Shown here: positions 49,407 to 59,252 of the stretch, one piece after another
How the letters are laid out: each line of letters starts with the position of its first letter
Position numbering within the stretch: the stretch's first letter is position 1
Assembly: GCF_001553545.1 (NCBI RefSeq)
Contig: NZ_CP014227.1
Location: 310,001-374,000, forward strand
Reading direction: 5' to 3'
DNA length: 64,000 bases
Origin: Capnocytophaga haemolytica
GTDB lineage: Bacteria; Bacteroidota; Bacteroidia; Flavobacteriales; Flavobacteriaceae
Notes under the pieces: generated by a model
Database searches by the model: none
Told to the model about the DNA's origin: nothing
What the model saw: only the letters and a program-made list of their open reading frames with translations
Made by a program: the position numbers and the translations under genes

Positions 49407-50252
49407 CTACTGTTTCTCTTTGGCAATCCTGATTTTGCGTAACCATAAACCGACACCAAGATACAACAGACAAGGAATAATCCCTGAAACGGGTGAAATG
49501 AGTATATCTTTACCCGTTTCAATGAAAATATGCTTGTCGTACATCAAGCTGTAGATGGTAGTATCCTCAATAGCGTGCATCCACACCCCAGGCCAGATAG
49601 AGCCCGTAAGGCGGAAAATCTCGGTATACATTACCGTCCACAAGGTGCAGCTCACTAATGCCAACACGCAAAAGGTTACTTTGTCGTAAGGGAATAAAGC
49701 AATTAGGCGTTCGGGTTTTATGAAGTAGAAAAAGTAAGGCCAATGCCACGAACACCACACTACCCCCACAATGAGGTAGAGCCATATATCTTTCAGCTTC
49801 AAACTGAGCAAACGAGCGGTGAGGTACCCCCGCCACGACGATTCTTCAAAGAAATTCTTTACAAATTCCGCTAATACAAAAATACCAAAACCCGCGAAGT
49901 AGTTTGTCCAATGGATTTGCACTTTCAGCCACCCAAAAAGTTCTCCAATAAGCAGAGTAAGGGCAATCACCGTAGGATAAATAAGCGTAGCCACCCCATA
50001 CCACCGCAGGTTTTTCTTGATAAGTGGGCGCAGTCCTGCATCGCGCCAACCATCGCCCATAAAGGCGCGCAACACGAGCCAAGTCAGCACTGGGGCAGCT
50101 ATAAAAATACCCATTCCTTTAGTACCATTGCTGGTATTGCTGAAATCGCCTGCTGTTTCCCCCGTAAGGGAATCTACCCATACGCCTACCCAGCCACAAC
50201 TGAGGGCAACGAGAATAAAAATGCATACATTTATCTTCTTGTTCTTTGTCAT
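49407..50252 (-). CDS. CPBP-family intramembrane protease
   Basis: A 281-residue membrane protein of about eight spans. Catalytic CPBP/Abi motifs: FFEESSWRGYLTARL (EExxxR), VGVVWCSWHWPYFF (the FxxxH-type second motif with His) and WPGVWMHAIEDTTI (HxxxN/D-type third motif). Such glutamic proteases (Rce1-like) cut prenylated or membrane substrates and in some bacteria protect from bacteriocins. Promoter TATCTTTG at 50275-50282 (minus). Confidence 0.88.
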   Translation of the reverse strand: MTKNKKINVCIFILVALSCGWVGVWVDSLTGETAGDFSNTSNGTKGMGIFIAAPVLTWLVLRAFMGDGWRDAGLRPLIKKNLRWYGVATLIYPTVIALTLLIGELFGWLKVQIHWTNYFAGFGIFVLAEFVKNFFEESSWRGYLTARLLSLKLKDIWLYLIVGVVWCSWHWPYFFYFIKPERLIALFPYDKVTFCVLALVSCTLWTVMYTEIFRLTGSIWPGVWMHAIEDTTIYSLMYDKHIFIETGKDILISPVSGIIPCLLYLGVGLWLRKIRIAKEKQ

Positions 50253-50274
50253 AATAGAAGAAGTTTTGAAAGTA

Positions 50275-50282
50275 CAAAGATA
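50275..50282 (-). promoter_or_regulatory. -7 element, minus strand
   Basis: CAAAGATA, 22 bp before the CPBP protease start. Confidence 0.55.
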
Positions 50283-50483
50283 AGAAAAAATAGCAAATTA
50301 GTAAATTTACAAATGTGCTAATTAATATGTTAGCCTTCAGTGGCTCTACAGTGGCTCTACACCGAACAATAATAGGTATTAAACTGAATAGCAGACGAAT
50401 ACATTTGCTACTTCATCTAATATTTTACAGCTTTGCACCACTAATCGACAAATTGACATATTGGTTAATTGATAAATTATGCT

Positions 50484-50491
50484 TATCTTTG
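50484..50491 (+). promoter_or_regulatory. -7 element
   Basis: TATCTTTG, 67 bp before the DUF389 gene at 50559. Confidence 0.55.
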
Positions 50492-50558
50492 CACTTCACA
50501 TAAAAAACATTAGTAGTTTGTACTAATGACTAAAAACTAACATCTAATATCTTACATT

Positions 50559-51875
50559 ATGAGTTTTTTGAAAAAGCTTTTTAATTTACATCAGGGGGAA
50601 GAGAAAAAGGAAAAAGTAATTGAAGATATCCTTAGCAATATCTCTTTTCGTGGCGCTAATCTATGGATTTTGGCTTGTGCTATCCTTATTGCTTCTATTG
50701 GGTTAAACGTGAACTCTACCGCTGTAATCATTGGGGCGATGCTTATTTCTCCTTTGATGGGACCTATCGTGGGAGCAGGATTTGCATTGGCTACTTATGA
50801 TTTCGACCTGTTGAAGAAAACTGGCAAGAGTTTGCTCATCGCTACTGTGGTGAGTCTTATAGTATCGTTTATCTACTTCTATATCAGTCCGTTTAAAGAT
50901 GTACAGTCAGAGCTTTTGGCGCGTACTTCGCCTACCATTTACGATGTGCTTATTGCCTTTGTGGGTGGGTTGGTAGGGGCTATCTCGCTAACGCGCGAGG
51001 ATAAAGGTAACCCTATACCAGGGGTGGCAATTGCTACCGCTTTGATGCCACCGCTTTGTACAGCTGGATTTGGCTTGGCTACGGGCAATATTAGTTTTTT
51101 TTTAGGAGCTTTCTATCTATATAGCATCAACTGTTTCTTCATTGGGATTGCTACTTTCCTCATCATCAAATACCTAAAATACACTCCTAAAAACACGGGT
51201 AACGAAGCGCTCAACAAGCGTTTGCGCGTTGCTATCACCACATTGGTTATCCTTATTGTTACCCCTAGTTTGTATTTGGCATATAGCCTTTTGAAAGAGA
51301 AGGAATTCCACGAGAATGTAGCTCATTATATCACTGCCGAGTTTGAAAACAGCGGTTATACCATTATTTACAAGAAAATACACTACAATGCCTCGCCTAA
51401 AACCATTGAATTGGCTTTTTTAGACAAGAAATTTACCGATGAAGAAGTAAAAACACTACAAAGCAACCTCAAAAACTTCAAATTACATAATACCGAACTC
51501 ATCATCAGACAAAAAGAGTCGGATATTGACAAAGAGATGCTATCGGAAATCAACAAAAACAAGGCATCGCTTTCTAATAAAGACATAAAGATAAATCAGC
51601 TAAAAGAAGAGTTGGCGCAATACAAATATACCGACCCTACTTTTGCCAAAGAAATAAAAGTATTGTTCCCTAATATTGAGAGTTTTTATTTTGGAAAACT
51701 GACAGATTTTTCGGGGAAAGGCAACTCTTCTCTTACTACGGTGATGCTCTACACGCCTAAAAAAGAAACTGTGAAGGGTAAAGAAATCGCCAAAGAAGTG
51801 GATCGCCAAAAGTTGCAACAATGGCTCGCTGAGAAGTTTGGCGATAAGAAAGTGATTTGCAGATTAGCAGATTAG
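50559..51875 (+). CDS. DUF389 (TIGR00341-type) membrane protein
   Basis: A 438-residue protein. Residues ~30-220 hold six to seven helices with the DUF389 signature: LNVNSTAVIIGAMLISPLMGPIVGAGFALAT, AFVGGLVGAISLTREDKGNPIPGVAIATALMPPLCTAGFGLATGN. The C-terminal half is a soluble domain with a coiled segment (ESDIDKEMLSEINKNKASLSNKDIKINQLKEELAQYKYTD) and a mixed alpha/beta end (VDRQKLQQWLAEKFGDKKVICRL). Inner membrane; function unknown, transport suspected in the family. Confidence 0.9.
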   Translation: MSFLKKLFNLHQGEEKKEKVIEDILSNISFRGANLWILACAILIASIGLNVNSTAVIIGAMLISPLMGPIVGAGFALATYDFDLLKKTGKSLLIATVVSLIVSFIYFYISPFKDVQSELLARTSPTIYDVLIAFVGGLVGAISLTREDKGNPIPGVAIATALMPPLCTAGFGLATGNISFFLGAFYLYSINCFFIGIATFLIIKYLKYTPKNTGNEALNKRLRVAITTLVILIVTPSLYLAYSLLKEKEFHENVAHYITAEFENSGYTIIYKKIHYNASPKTIELAFLDKKFTDEEVKTLQSNLKNFKLHNTELIIRQKESDIDKEMLSEINKNKASLSNKDIKINQLKEELAQYKYTDPTFAKEIKVLFPNIESFYFGKLTDFSGKGNSSLTTVMLYTPKKETVKGKEIAKEVDRQKLQQWLAEKFGDKKVICRLAD

Positions 51876-52131
51876 GTCGTAGCACGACAAGCGATAAGTA
51901 AAAACTCCGCGTGGTGCGAGCCACATAGGCTGTCGCTATCAAGAGTTTATTAGCTAACTTGTAAATTAACTAATTATTATCTTTACAGTAGCACAACAGT
52001 AAATAGCTTCATCTTCCACTTATTCAGTAGTGATTAGACAGATGTTTTTACACTATTATTAGACTTAGATGATGAAAGCTCCATAAGTAACACCTAGCAG
52101 ACTTAACAAATGCAAATATCAAAGAATAACA
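51876..52131. repeat. Intergenic repeat words (GTCGTAGCACGAC)
   Basis: TAGGTCGTAGCACGACAAGC and GGTGCGAGCCACATAGGC recur in altered order at 49283-49360, and GTCGTAGGACGA-type words at 11613, 16624, 30890 and 32190. The rest is AT-rich without a gene. Confidence 0.5.
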
Positions 52132-54446
52132 ATGATGCATAACTTATTTCAAAATATCTACAAACACCCTCTGATAGGGGCGCAAGAACTACAACAAATA
52201 CAAAAAGCCCATCAGCCTATTGCGCTGTAAAACTCACCCAAGGGGATCGCGTTGTGAAAACTGCCATTTCAGCTGAGGATGGAAGTTTTGCGTTCCAAGA
52301 TGTTGCAGAGGGGAACTGTCGCATTGAGGTTGTTTCTATCTTCTATGAGGCTTATTTTCGGGATATAAGCGTAACATCGGATGTATCGCTGGGGGTTGTT
52401 ACCATTTCAGAGAAGACGCAAAACCTAAAAGAGGTAACCATTACAGGGCGTAGAAACCCCATAACCCCGACTGATACAGGTACCTTAATAGAGGTAGCAG
52501 GCTCGCGATTGAGCAACCAAAATGATGTGTTTTCCATTTTAAACTATGCCCCCAGTATCTCGACAGCAAGTGGGCTAAAGATCTTTGGAAGTGATGATAT
52601 TCTACTCATCTTAGACGGGAAGGAACTTCATTTGAGCAAAGATAAATTAGAGCAGTTTTTGAGTAAAATCCCTGTAAAAAGCATTCAAACCATTGAGGTG
52701 ATTGATAGGGCTGACGTTAGTTTTGACACTTCAAAATCGGGGGTTATTAAGATTAATACCCTTCAAAAGGACGGTTGGACAGGCTCTTTGTCGCAGAATG
52801 TTTTTTATAAGAAAAGAATTGGCTATAGTGATGATGCCGATCTGTTTTATGCTAATGACGACTTTCGTATTTTTGGCACCTTTTATCACTCAAGAGGTAA
52901 AACTTTTTCAGAGAGCACTGAAAACCAATTGTTGAAATCTCAAAATATCGCTTATAACAGCACCACAGAGGCATCGCTTAAAAGAAAGGAAAATAGCTTT
53001 ATGTTGGAGGCTGACTACTATTTGAATGAAAATTCTGACCTGAGTTTTCTCTATGTTTACGATTACGATGTAGATGCTAACCACGACCGAGATATTCATA
53101 CGGATGTCCTTAAAAATAAGCATTTTGACCATTTACTCACTTACAAAAGGTTATTTGATCAGACCTCTAAAGACCACTCGTTTTCACTGAATTTTAATAG
53201 CGAGTTGGATACGCTGGGTTCAAATGTAAAAATAGCGTTAGACTTTATGAATAAGAAATACATAAACCCTGTTTGGGAAGAGGAAACACACCATCAAATG
53301 CCTATTATTAAGGAAAAAAGAGAACAGAACTCTCATTCAAATAGCTTTGTTTATGTGTTTAATACTTCTTGGAATAAAAAGTTTTCCAATAAGCAACAGA
53401 TTTCATTAGGTACGCGTTTGTCGTTAGTAGATAATAAAGATTATTTTGAACATTTAGATATAATAAATAATCAGAAGATAAGGAATACGCGCTTTTCAAA
53501 TGATTTTTTCTTAAAAGAATACATCTTTGCGGTTTATTCGAGCTATAATTTTCCTCTTGGAGCAAAATCGAATATCACCTTAGGGGTTCGCTCTGAATAT
53601 AATTACAATGATTTCACCAATACGATGGAACGTTTTAATAACCATAGCACCCAATGGATGCTCAATGGGCAATACAACACTAAATTATGGGGCAATAATT
53701 TTTATATCTCGGCGGTAAAACGCTTTAACAGAGTAAATTATTACTCGTTTAACCCCACCTATATAAAGGATACACCTACCTCAGCTTATTCGGGAAGTAA
53801 GGACTTAAAGCCAATTGATGTTTACCAATTGCAGACGGGTTACAAGATTGGCGATGTAAACTTGGCTTTGGTGTATCGTTATTATGAGCATAATGTGTTG
53901 TACAGACCCAATAACATCAATGGGGTTGTAACTACGCGCCCTGAGAATGTGGGGTATCGGAATGAGTTTTATGCCTTTGCTTCTACCTTCCAGAAGTTTA
54001 CAGATTGGTGGGAACTCAACTTAAAATTGACAGACGGACATTTGGGTTTTAAACTCCCTGAGGAGCGGTTTAGTTCCTTGTATGGAGAAGTACAATTAAC
54101 CCAGAATTTTAATCTCCCTTGGCATATACAAATGAGATTGGATTATTCGTATACTTCTGATCGTAAATTCTTATATACGAAGAACTATTACGATCATTCT
54201 TTAAATATGCGTTTGTTTTATCCTTTGTCGAAATCTTTTAAGTTAAGTGCGTTTGTAAATGATATTTTCAATACATCGCGCTCGGAGTCGGAGTATGATT
54301 TTAATAATATCTATCAGCATAGTTTTAACAAATTTGATACGCGTTCTTTTGGGGTATCGCTCACTTATGATTTCTCAAAAGGGAAAGAGGTAGACGATGA
54401 TATAAGGAGCAGTGGGGCTGAGAATGAGAAAAATAGGTTGAGATAA
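52132..54446 (+). pseudogene. TonB-type outer-membrane beta-barrel receptor, damaged N-terminus
   Basis: The long frame (730 codons from GTG 52254) has a carboxypeptidase-like domain (KTAISAEDGSFAFQDVAEG), a plug (NDVFSILNYAPSISTASGLKIFGSDDILLILDGKEL, IPVKSIQTIEVIDRADVSFD) and an OMP_b-brl_3-type barrel to GVSLTYDFSKGKE. The frame extends back to AYCAVKLTQGDRVV and then meets a shift near 52224: ATG 52132 opens MMHNLFQ...GAQELQQIQKAHQPIAL and stops. No signal peptide is in frame, so export should fail. One small deletion explains it. Original partner and ligand unknown. Confidence 0.75.
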
Positions 54447-54611
54447 TGATATTTTCCTCAAAAACCTCCTAAAAGACAGCAAATAAGTTTTCAATTACTA
54501 CCCTTTCTTTAAAGTTAAAAATAACGGCTCAGAACTCAGAGAAACAGACTTGAGCACTTATACTCCCTCAAAAAATTATACATTATACATTGTGCATTAT
54601 ACATTATTTAC

Positions 54612-54619
54612 TACTTTTG
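54612..54619 (+). promoter_or_regulatory. -7 element
   Basis: TACTTTTG, 104 bp before the ATP-grasp gene. The leader is GAGGTGTGAGGCATCAGGC-type repeat. Confidence 0.5.
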
Positions 54620-54723
54620 CCGTGAAATAGGTCTGAGGTGTGAGGCATCAGGCTTGAGATAGCTACCCTGAATAAGCACTAAAGCCTCATACCCCATACC
54701 TCAAGCCTCAAACCTAATTACTT

Positions 54724-55899
54724 ATGAATTACATCGTAACCTCTCCGTACTTCCCGCAGAACTTCCAGAAGTTCGCCATAGAGCTTCACAAGGCGGGGGT
54801 AAACGTCCTTGGTATAGGACAGGAACCTTATGAGCAGCTCGATACGCCACTAAAGGCTGCTCTTACCGAGTACTTTCGCGTGCAGAACCTCGAAGACGCA
54901 GCAGAGGTGAAACGGGCAGTCGCTTACCTCTTTTACAAACACGGAGCGATTGACCGCATTGAGTCGCAGAACGAGTATTGGTTGCCCTTAGATGCACAGC
55001 TCCGAGAGCAGTTCAACGTCTTTGGAATGCGCGAGAGCGACCTTCGCAAAACGCGCTATAAGTCGGCAATGAAAGCCCTCTTCATCAAGGCAGGCGTACC
55101 CGTGGTGCCTGGTTATCTCGTAAAAACCCACAAGGACATCGCTAAAGGTGTGGCAGAACTCGGCTCACCGCTCATTGCCAAGCCCGACAGTGGGGTAGGG
55201 GCGGCAGCGACTTACAAGCTCACCTCTGAGGCTGATGTGGCACACTTCGCTGAGGCGTGGGACGGCGCACACCCTTACTTCTTAGAGCCTTTTGTGGAGA
55301 ATGCCGCTATCACCACCTTCGATGGACTTATCAACGCCCAAGGGGAGATCGTCTACCAAACAGGAATTACCTACTACTACACGCCTATTGACCTCTTTGA
55401 CAACCCTGCACTCGACTGGACGTACTACATCGAAAAGACGCTCGACCCACAACTGGTGGACTATGGGCATAAGATTGTAAAGGCTTTCGGAATGCGCGAG
55501 CGGTTTTTCCACATTGAGTTTTTTAAGAAGGCAAACGGCGAATACATCGTCATTGAGTACAACAACCGCCCTGCGGGGGCTTTTGCGGTAGACGTGTACA
55601 ACTATACCCACTCGCTGGATCTCTACGCCCTCTATGCCCGTATGGTATGCGGTGAGGACATACGCCCTGCGGTAGCCGCCCGTACCGAGCAATACGGCTT
55701 GGCAGTAACACGCCGCGACTACAAGCACTATGCGCATAGCGAGGCGGATATACGTGCACACTATGGTGATGCCCTCAAAGCGGTACTGCGTATGCCACAG
55801 GCTTTTGCAGGCTTACAAGGCGACGTGATGTACGTGCTCACAGCTCCTACCCTTGAGGCAATGCAGGCGATGGAGCGGTATGTGAGTGAGCAGGTTTGA
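54724..55899 (+). CDS. ATP-grasp ligase
   Basis: A 391-residue enzyme with the carbamoyl-phosphate-synthase-like ATP-grasp fold: N-terminal pre-grasp domain (IVTSPYFPQNFQKFAIELHKAGVNVLGIG), KSAMKALFIKAGVPVVPGYLV, ELGSPLIAKPDSGVGAAATYKL (phosphate loop), YFLEPFVENAAITTFDGLI, and ERFFHIEFFKKANGEYIVIEYNNRPAGAF (Mg-binding Glu and Asn). It would join a carboxylate to an amine or thiol with ATP; substrates unknown. Alone, with the stop codon in a GGTTTGAGGTATAGGG repeat. Confidence 0.88.
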   Translation: MNYIVTSPYFPQNFQKFAIELHKAGVNVLGIGQEPYEQLDTPLKAALTEYFRVQNLEDAAEVKRAVAYLFYKHGAIDRIESQNEYWLPLDAQLREQFNVFGMRESDLRKTRYKSAMKALFIKAGVPVVPGYLVKTHKDIAKGVAELGSPLIAKPDSGVGAAATYKLTSEADVAHFAEAWDGAHPYFLEPFVENAAITTFDGLINAQGEIVYQTGITYYYTPIDLFDNPALDWTYYIEKTLDPQLVDYGHKIVKAFGMRERFFHIEFFKKANGEYIVIEYNNRPAGAFAVDVYNYTHSLDLYALYARMVCGEDIRPAVAARTEQYGLAVTRRDYKHYAHSEADIRAHYGDALKAVLRMPQAFAGLQGDVMYVLTAPTLEAMQAMERYVSEQV

Positions 55900-56104
55900 G
55901 GTATAGGGTTTTTATGCGGTGTCTTAGTGAGATTACTCAGTAATAACGGTAAATCGCTGGTGGAGGTGTTTCTTCTTCTCCACACCATCTACGAAGCTAC
56001 AATAAGATCTGTGGGGAGCATAACCGTAAAAATAGCATTTTTTTATAAATACTTAATAATAAGCGTTATACAACAATAAAACTATTTTAATCTCACTTTT
56101 CTAT

Positions 56105-56122
56105 ATTAAACATTTGTTTAAT
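56105..56122. promoter_or_regulatory. Inverted repeat, likely operator of efflux operon
   Basis: ATTAAACATTTGTTTAAT: perfect 8-bp arms with a 2-bp spacer. Its centre holds TTTG, the -33 position relative to the -7 element at 56138, so a bound repressor would block the promoter. Size and symmetry suit a TetR or MarR dimer. No such regulator gene is in the window. Confidence 0.55.
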
Positions 56123-56137
56123 TCAAAATAATAGTTG

Positions 56138-56145
56138 TATCTTTG
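56138..56145 (+). promoter_or_regulatory. -7 element of efflux operon
   Basis: TATCTTTG with TTTG at 56113-56116, giving a full -33/-7 pair 25 bp before the TolC-type gene. Confidence 0.7.
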
Positions 56146-56169
56146 CAGCGTGAAATAAATCGCTAAAGT

Positions 56170-57435
56170 ATGAAGAGAAAATATCATATCGCAATAATGG
56201 CGGCAGTACTGCTCAGCAGTGGGGTATGGGCGCAGCAGCGACTGACGCTCGCTGCCGTACAAGAGAAGGCGGCAGCGCATTACCCGCTATCGGCACAGGG
56301 GAAGCTCATCGCCGAGCAGGCTGAGCTCACTACCGAAAACCTCAATAAGGGTTACCTGCCACAGCTGAGTGTAGCAGGGCAGTACACCTATCAGAGTGAT
56401 GTTACCAAGATAGCCCTGCCTATAGCGTTGCCTGTGCAGTTGCCCGAACTAAGTAAGGAGCAATACCGCATCTATGGGGAGGTCGCTCAGCCACTGACGC
56501 CTCTGCTCACCTTAGGGCATCAGAAGAAGGTGGTGCAAGCGAATAGCCTTGCCCAAAGCAAGCAAGTGGAGGTGTCGCTCTACGGGCTGCGGCGAGGGGT
56601 GCAACAGCTGTATTTCAACATCTTACTCTTGGAAAAGCAGCGGGAGCAGTTAGCACTTACGCAGAAAGACCTCGCCTTGGCTATTGAGCGCAATGCGGTA
56701 GCCGTAAAGAGTGGGGTTGCCCTCAAGAGCAGTGCAGAGGAGCTGCGAGCACAGCAGATAAAGCTACAGCAACGGGAGATTGTGCTGAGGACGTCTCGTG
56801 CGGGGGCACTATCGTTGCTATCGCAATACACGGGCGAGGCGATCGCTGAGGAGGCAGTGTTAGAAGTACCCACAGAGGCGGCACTCACCCCAGCGGTACG
56901 CCCTGAGCAGGAGGCTTATGCGGCACAAAGTGAGACACTTGCCGCCCAAGAACGCACGCTCAGCGACCGCCTATTGCCACAGCTGGCACTCTTTGTGCAA
57001 GGAGGCTATGGGCGTCCTGCGCTGAATATGCTCGCCACGGAGGCAAAGACGTACTACATCGGTGGGGTGCGGCTCTCGTGGAGCTTGACGCCGCTCTATA
57101 CCCTTCACAAGGACAAGGCACTCTTGCGCAACCAACAGAGTGGCGTGGCGGTGCAAAAGCGGCTTTTCGAATTGCAACAGCAGCTCGCAGTAACGCAGCA
57201 GCAGACGGAGATCGCGCGGCTCAGGGCTCTCATCACCACGGATGAGGAGCTTATCGCCCTCAGAGGACGCGTAACGGCAACCGCTGCTAAGCAATTGGAG
57301 TACGGCACAGGCACCACTACCGACTACTTGACGCACCTCAACGCCGAAGACGAGGCACGCGAGGAGAAAGCCCTGCACGAGATACAACTGCTAATGGCGG
57401 AGTATGAGGTTAGCTTTCAGCTTGGAGCTAAATAA
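56170..57435 (+). CDS. TolC-family outer-membrane efflux protein
   Basis: A 421-residue protein with signal peptide MKRKYHIAIMAAVLLSSGVWAQ and the TolC plan of two helical-hairpin halves: LTLAAVQEKAAAHYPLSAQGKL..., GYLPQLSVAGQYTYQSD (first barrel strand), GEVAQPLTPLLTLGHQKKV, then RLLPQLALFVQGGYGRPAL and GVRLSWSLTPLYTLHKDKAL. It forms the exit duct for the ABC efflux pump encoded downstream. First gene of the unit with its own promoter and operator. Confidence 0.92.
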   Translation: MKRKYHIAIMAAVLLSSGVWAQQRLTLAAVQEKAAAHYPLSAQGKLIAEQAELTTENLNKGYLPQLSVAGQYTYQSDVTKIALPIALPVQLPELSKEQYRIYGEVAQPLTPLLTLGHQKKVVQANSLAQSKQVEVSLYGLRRGVQQLYFNILLLEKQREQLALTQKDLALAIERNAVAVKSGVALKSSAEELRAQQIKLQQREIVLRTSRAGALSLLSQYTGEAIAEEAVLEVPTEAALTPAVRPEQEAYAAQSETLAAQERTLSDRLLPQLALFVQGGYGRPALNMLATEAKTYYIGGVRLSWSLTPLYTLHKDKALLRNQQSGVAVQKRLFELQQQLAVTQQQTEIARLRALITTDEELIALRGRVTATAAKQLEYGTGTTTDYLTHLNAEDEAREEKALHEIQLLMAEYEVSFQLGAK

Positions 57436-57640
57436 TAGTTCTTTTGTCTTGATACAAAAGAACCAAAAAATCAAGGCTCTGGATGCTTAGGCGAGAAAGG
57501 CAGAAGCTCCTCGCTGAAAATTCCTAAACTCGCTCCCTACGGTCGCTCAAACAGTAGGAATTTTCCACGCTCGTGTCTTTGCCTTTCTCAGCCACGCCTC
57601 CAAGGCCACCGCAGATCGGGAAAAAGGTAAGGGTGCAGAT
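57436..57640. repeat. Palindromic intergenic repeat
   Basis: Starts TTCTTTTGTCTTGATACAAA...ATCAAGGCT (also at 925-953), then nested stems GAGAAAGGCA ... TGCCTTTCTC and GAAAATTCCT ... AGGAATTTTC around ACTCGCTCCCTACGGTCGCT (57497-57594). It lies between TolC and the fusion-protein gene, so it may shape the transcript. Confidence 0.65.
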
Positions 57641-57694
57641 TAGGATGCTTATTCAATAGTTAGTGTACTAAATTTAATCGTAAAATAATAAACA

Positions 57695-58594
57695 ATGAAA
57701 GTAAGAAATGTTATAACTATAAGCCTTGTTACAGCCTTATTGGTGGCTTGTGGAGGCAAGGGTGATACTCAGACGGCTCAGGGGACGTTTGAGGCGGAAG
57801 AAACGCTTATATCGGCGGAAGCTACAGGGGTGCTGAAGTCTTTTGACTTAGAAGAGGGGCAGGTGCTTGCTGAGGGGCAGCAGGTGGGCGCGATTGATAG
57901 CTTGCCGCTGTACCTGAAGAAAAAGCAACTCGAGGCACAGATCACGGCGGTGCTGGGTAGGCGTCCTGATGTGGGGGTGCAACTCTCGGCATTGCAGGAG
58001 CAGCTTACCACCGCAGAGCGCGAACTGAGGCGCGTGGAAAATCTCGCCCAAGGGGATGCGGCTACCCCTAAGCAGCTCGATGATGCGCGTTCGCAAGTGG
58101 CGGTAATCAAGCGGCAGATAGCAGCACAGGCGTCGTCGTTGAATATCAACAGCGGGAGCCTGAGTAAGGAGGCAGTGCCACTGCAAGTGCAGATAGAGCA
58201 GGTAGCCGACCAGCTGCGCAAGTGTCGCGTAGTGAATCCCCTCGCAGGGACGGTGCTCAGCAAGTACGCCCAGCCTTACGAGATGGTCGCCACAGGCAAG
58301 CCGCTCTACAAAATCGCCGACCTCTCGACCCTCACGCTGCGGGCGTACATCACGGGGGATCAGTTGCCACAGGTGCAAATTGGTCAGCGGGTGAAGGTGC
58401 GTACGGATAACGGCGCAGGCGGCTATAACGAGGCGGAGGGGACGATCAGCTGGGTGAGTGCTGAGGCGGAGTTTACCCCTAAGACGATCCTCACCAAAGA
58501 GGAACGACAGAACAAGGTATATGCCATAAAAGTGCGTGTGCCCAACCCAGAAGGAAAACTCAAGATAGGGATGTATGGAGAGACAGTTTTTTAG
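57695..58594 (+). CDS. Membrane-fusion lipoprotein (HlyD/YbhG type)
   Basis: A 299-residue periplasmic adaptor. Signal with LLVAC (Cys19). Biotinyl-lipoyl halves TGVLKSFDLEEGQVLAEGQQVGAID (~48-72) and VVNPLAGTVLSKYAQPYEMVATGKPLYKIADLS (~190-222) flank a helical hairpin (QLSALQEQLTTAERELRRVENLAQGDAATPKQLDDARSQVAVIKRQ). The C-terminal FTPKTILTKEERQNKVYAIKVRVPN is typical of YbhG-like adaptors of ABC-2 drug exporters. It links the permeases at 61785/62906 to the TolC protein. Confidence 0.92.
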   Translation: MKVRNVITISLVTALLVACGGKGDTQTAQGTFEAEETLISAEATGVLKSFDLEEGQVLAEGQQVGAIDSLPLYLKKKQLEAQITAVLGRRPDVGVQLSALQEQLTTAERELRRVENLAQGDAATPKQLDDARSQVAVIKRQIAAQASSLNINSGSLSKEAVPLQVQIEQVADQLRKCRVVNPLAGTVLSKYAQPYEMVATGKPLYKIADLSTLTLRAYITGDQLPQVQIGQRVKVRTDNGAGGYNEAEGTISWVSAEAEFTPKTILTKEERQNKVYAIKVRVPNPEGKLKIGMYGETVF

Positions 58595-58686
58595 TGCATA
58601 ATCAATAGTGCATAATGGATAGGAGACAGGCAAATAGATATATACTACACACTATTCACTGCCTCCTAACTTCTCATTTCTAAATT

Positions 58687-59217
58687 ATGACAATAATACT
58701 ATTTTTAATGGTTTTACTCCCAATAGTGTTTATGGTGCACGATTTTGAGGAGGTGATTATGTTTGAGCAATGGCTTGCAGCCCACCGTGAAGAGTTGCAT
58801 AAACGCTTCCCTAAGGTGGCGGTTTTTGTAGAAAAACAAGGCTTATTTGAGTGGCGTACGGCTACCTTTGCTGTGGCTGTGGCACACGAGTTTGTACTGC
58901 TCTCCGCAGTGAGCTACATTAGCATCTACACAGGAGCTTATGAGTGGTGGTTTGCGGGCTTTATGGCGTACTTCCTACACCTACTTATGCACATCGTCCA
59001 ATGGCTGGTTTTTAAGCGTTATGTGCCTGTGATTATCACCTCGCTGGCATCACTGCCTTACTGTGGCTATACGCTGTGGTTGTTCTGTGAACAACAATGG
59101 CTTAGCATTGGTGAAATGTGCCTTTTTACTCTTGTAGGCGTTATAATCGCCCTGCTAAGTTTTCCTTCAGCTTTTGGGTTGGCAAGACTTTTTAGAAAAT
59201 ATGTACAGAAGTATTAA
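58687..59217 (+). CDS. HXXEE-domain membrane protein
   Basis: A 176-residue protein with about five membrane helices. The name-giving motif HDFEE (residues 18-22) follows the first helix, then ERMI-like FEQWL, VAVAHEFVLLSAVSYISIYTG and HLLMHIVQWLVFKRYVPVIITSLASLPYCGYTLW with conserved His. The family has no known function. It lies within the efflux operon between adaptor and ATPases, but a spacer with AGTGCATAATC repeats separates it, so linkage is loose. Confidence 0.85.
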   Translation: MTIILFLMVLLPIVFMVHDFEEVIMFEQWLAAHREELHKRFPKVAVFVEKQGLFEWRTATFAVAVAHEFVLLSAVSYISIYTGAYEWWFAGFMAYFLHLLMHIVQWLVFKRYVPVIITSLASLPYCGYTLWLFCEQQWLSIGEMCLFTLVGVIIALLSFPSAFGLARLFRKYVQKY

Positions 59218-59223
59218 AACTAC

Positions 59224-59231
59224 TATCTTTG
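59224..59231 (+). promoter_or_regulatory. -7 element
   Basis: TATCTTTG, 21 bp before ATG 59253; it overlaps and so rules out the earlier in-frame start. Confidence 0.6.
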
Positions 59232-59252
59232 TCCCTTAAAATAAGTATAACA

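Noticed and set aside
57848..58633. Long open frame (261 codons) on the minus strand
   Set aside because: It lies wholly antisense to the clear membrane-fusion protein gene; it is open only because of codon bias, has no promoter, and matches no family.
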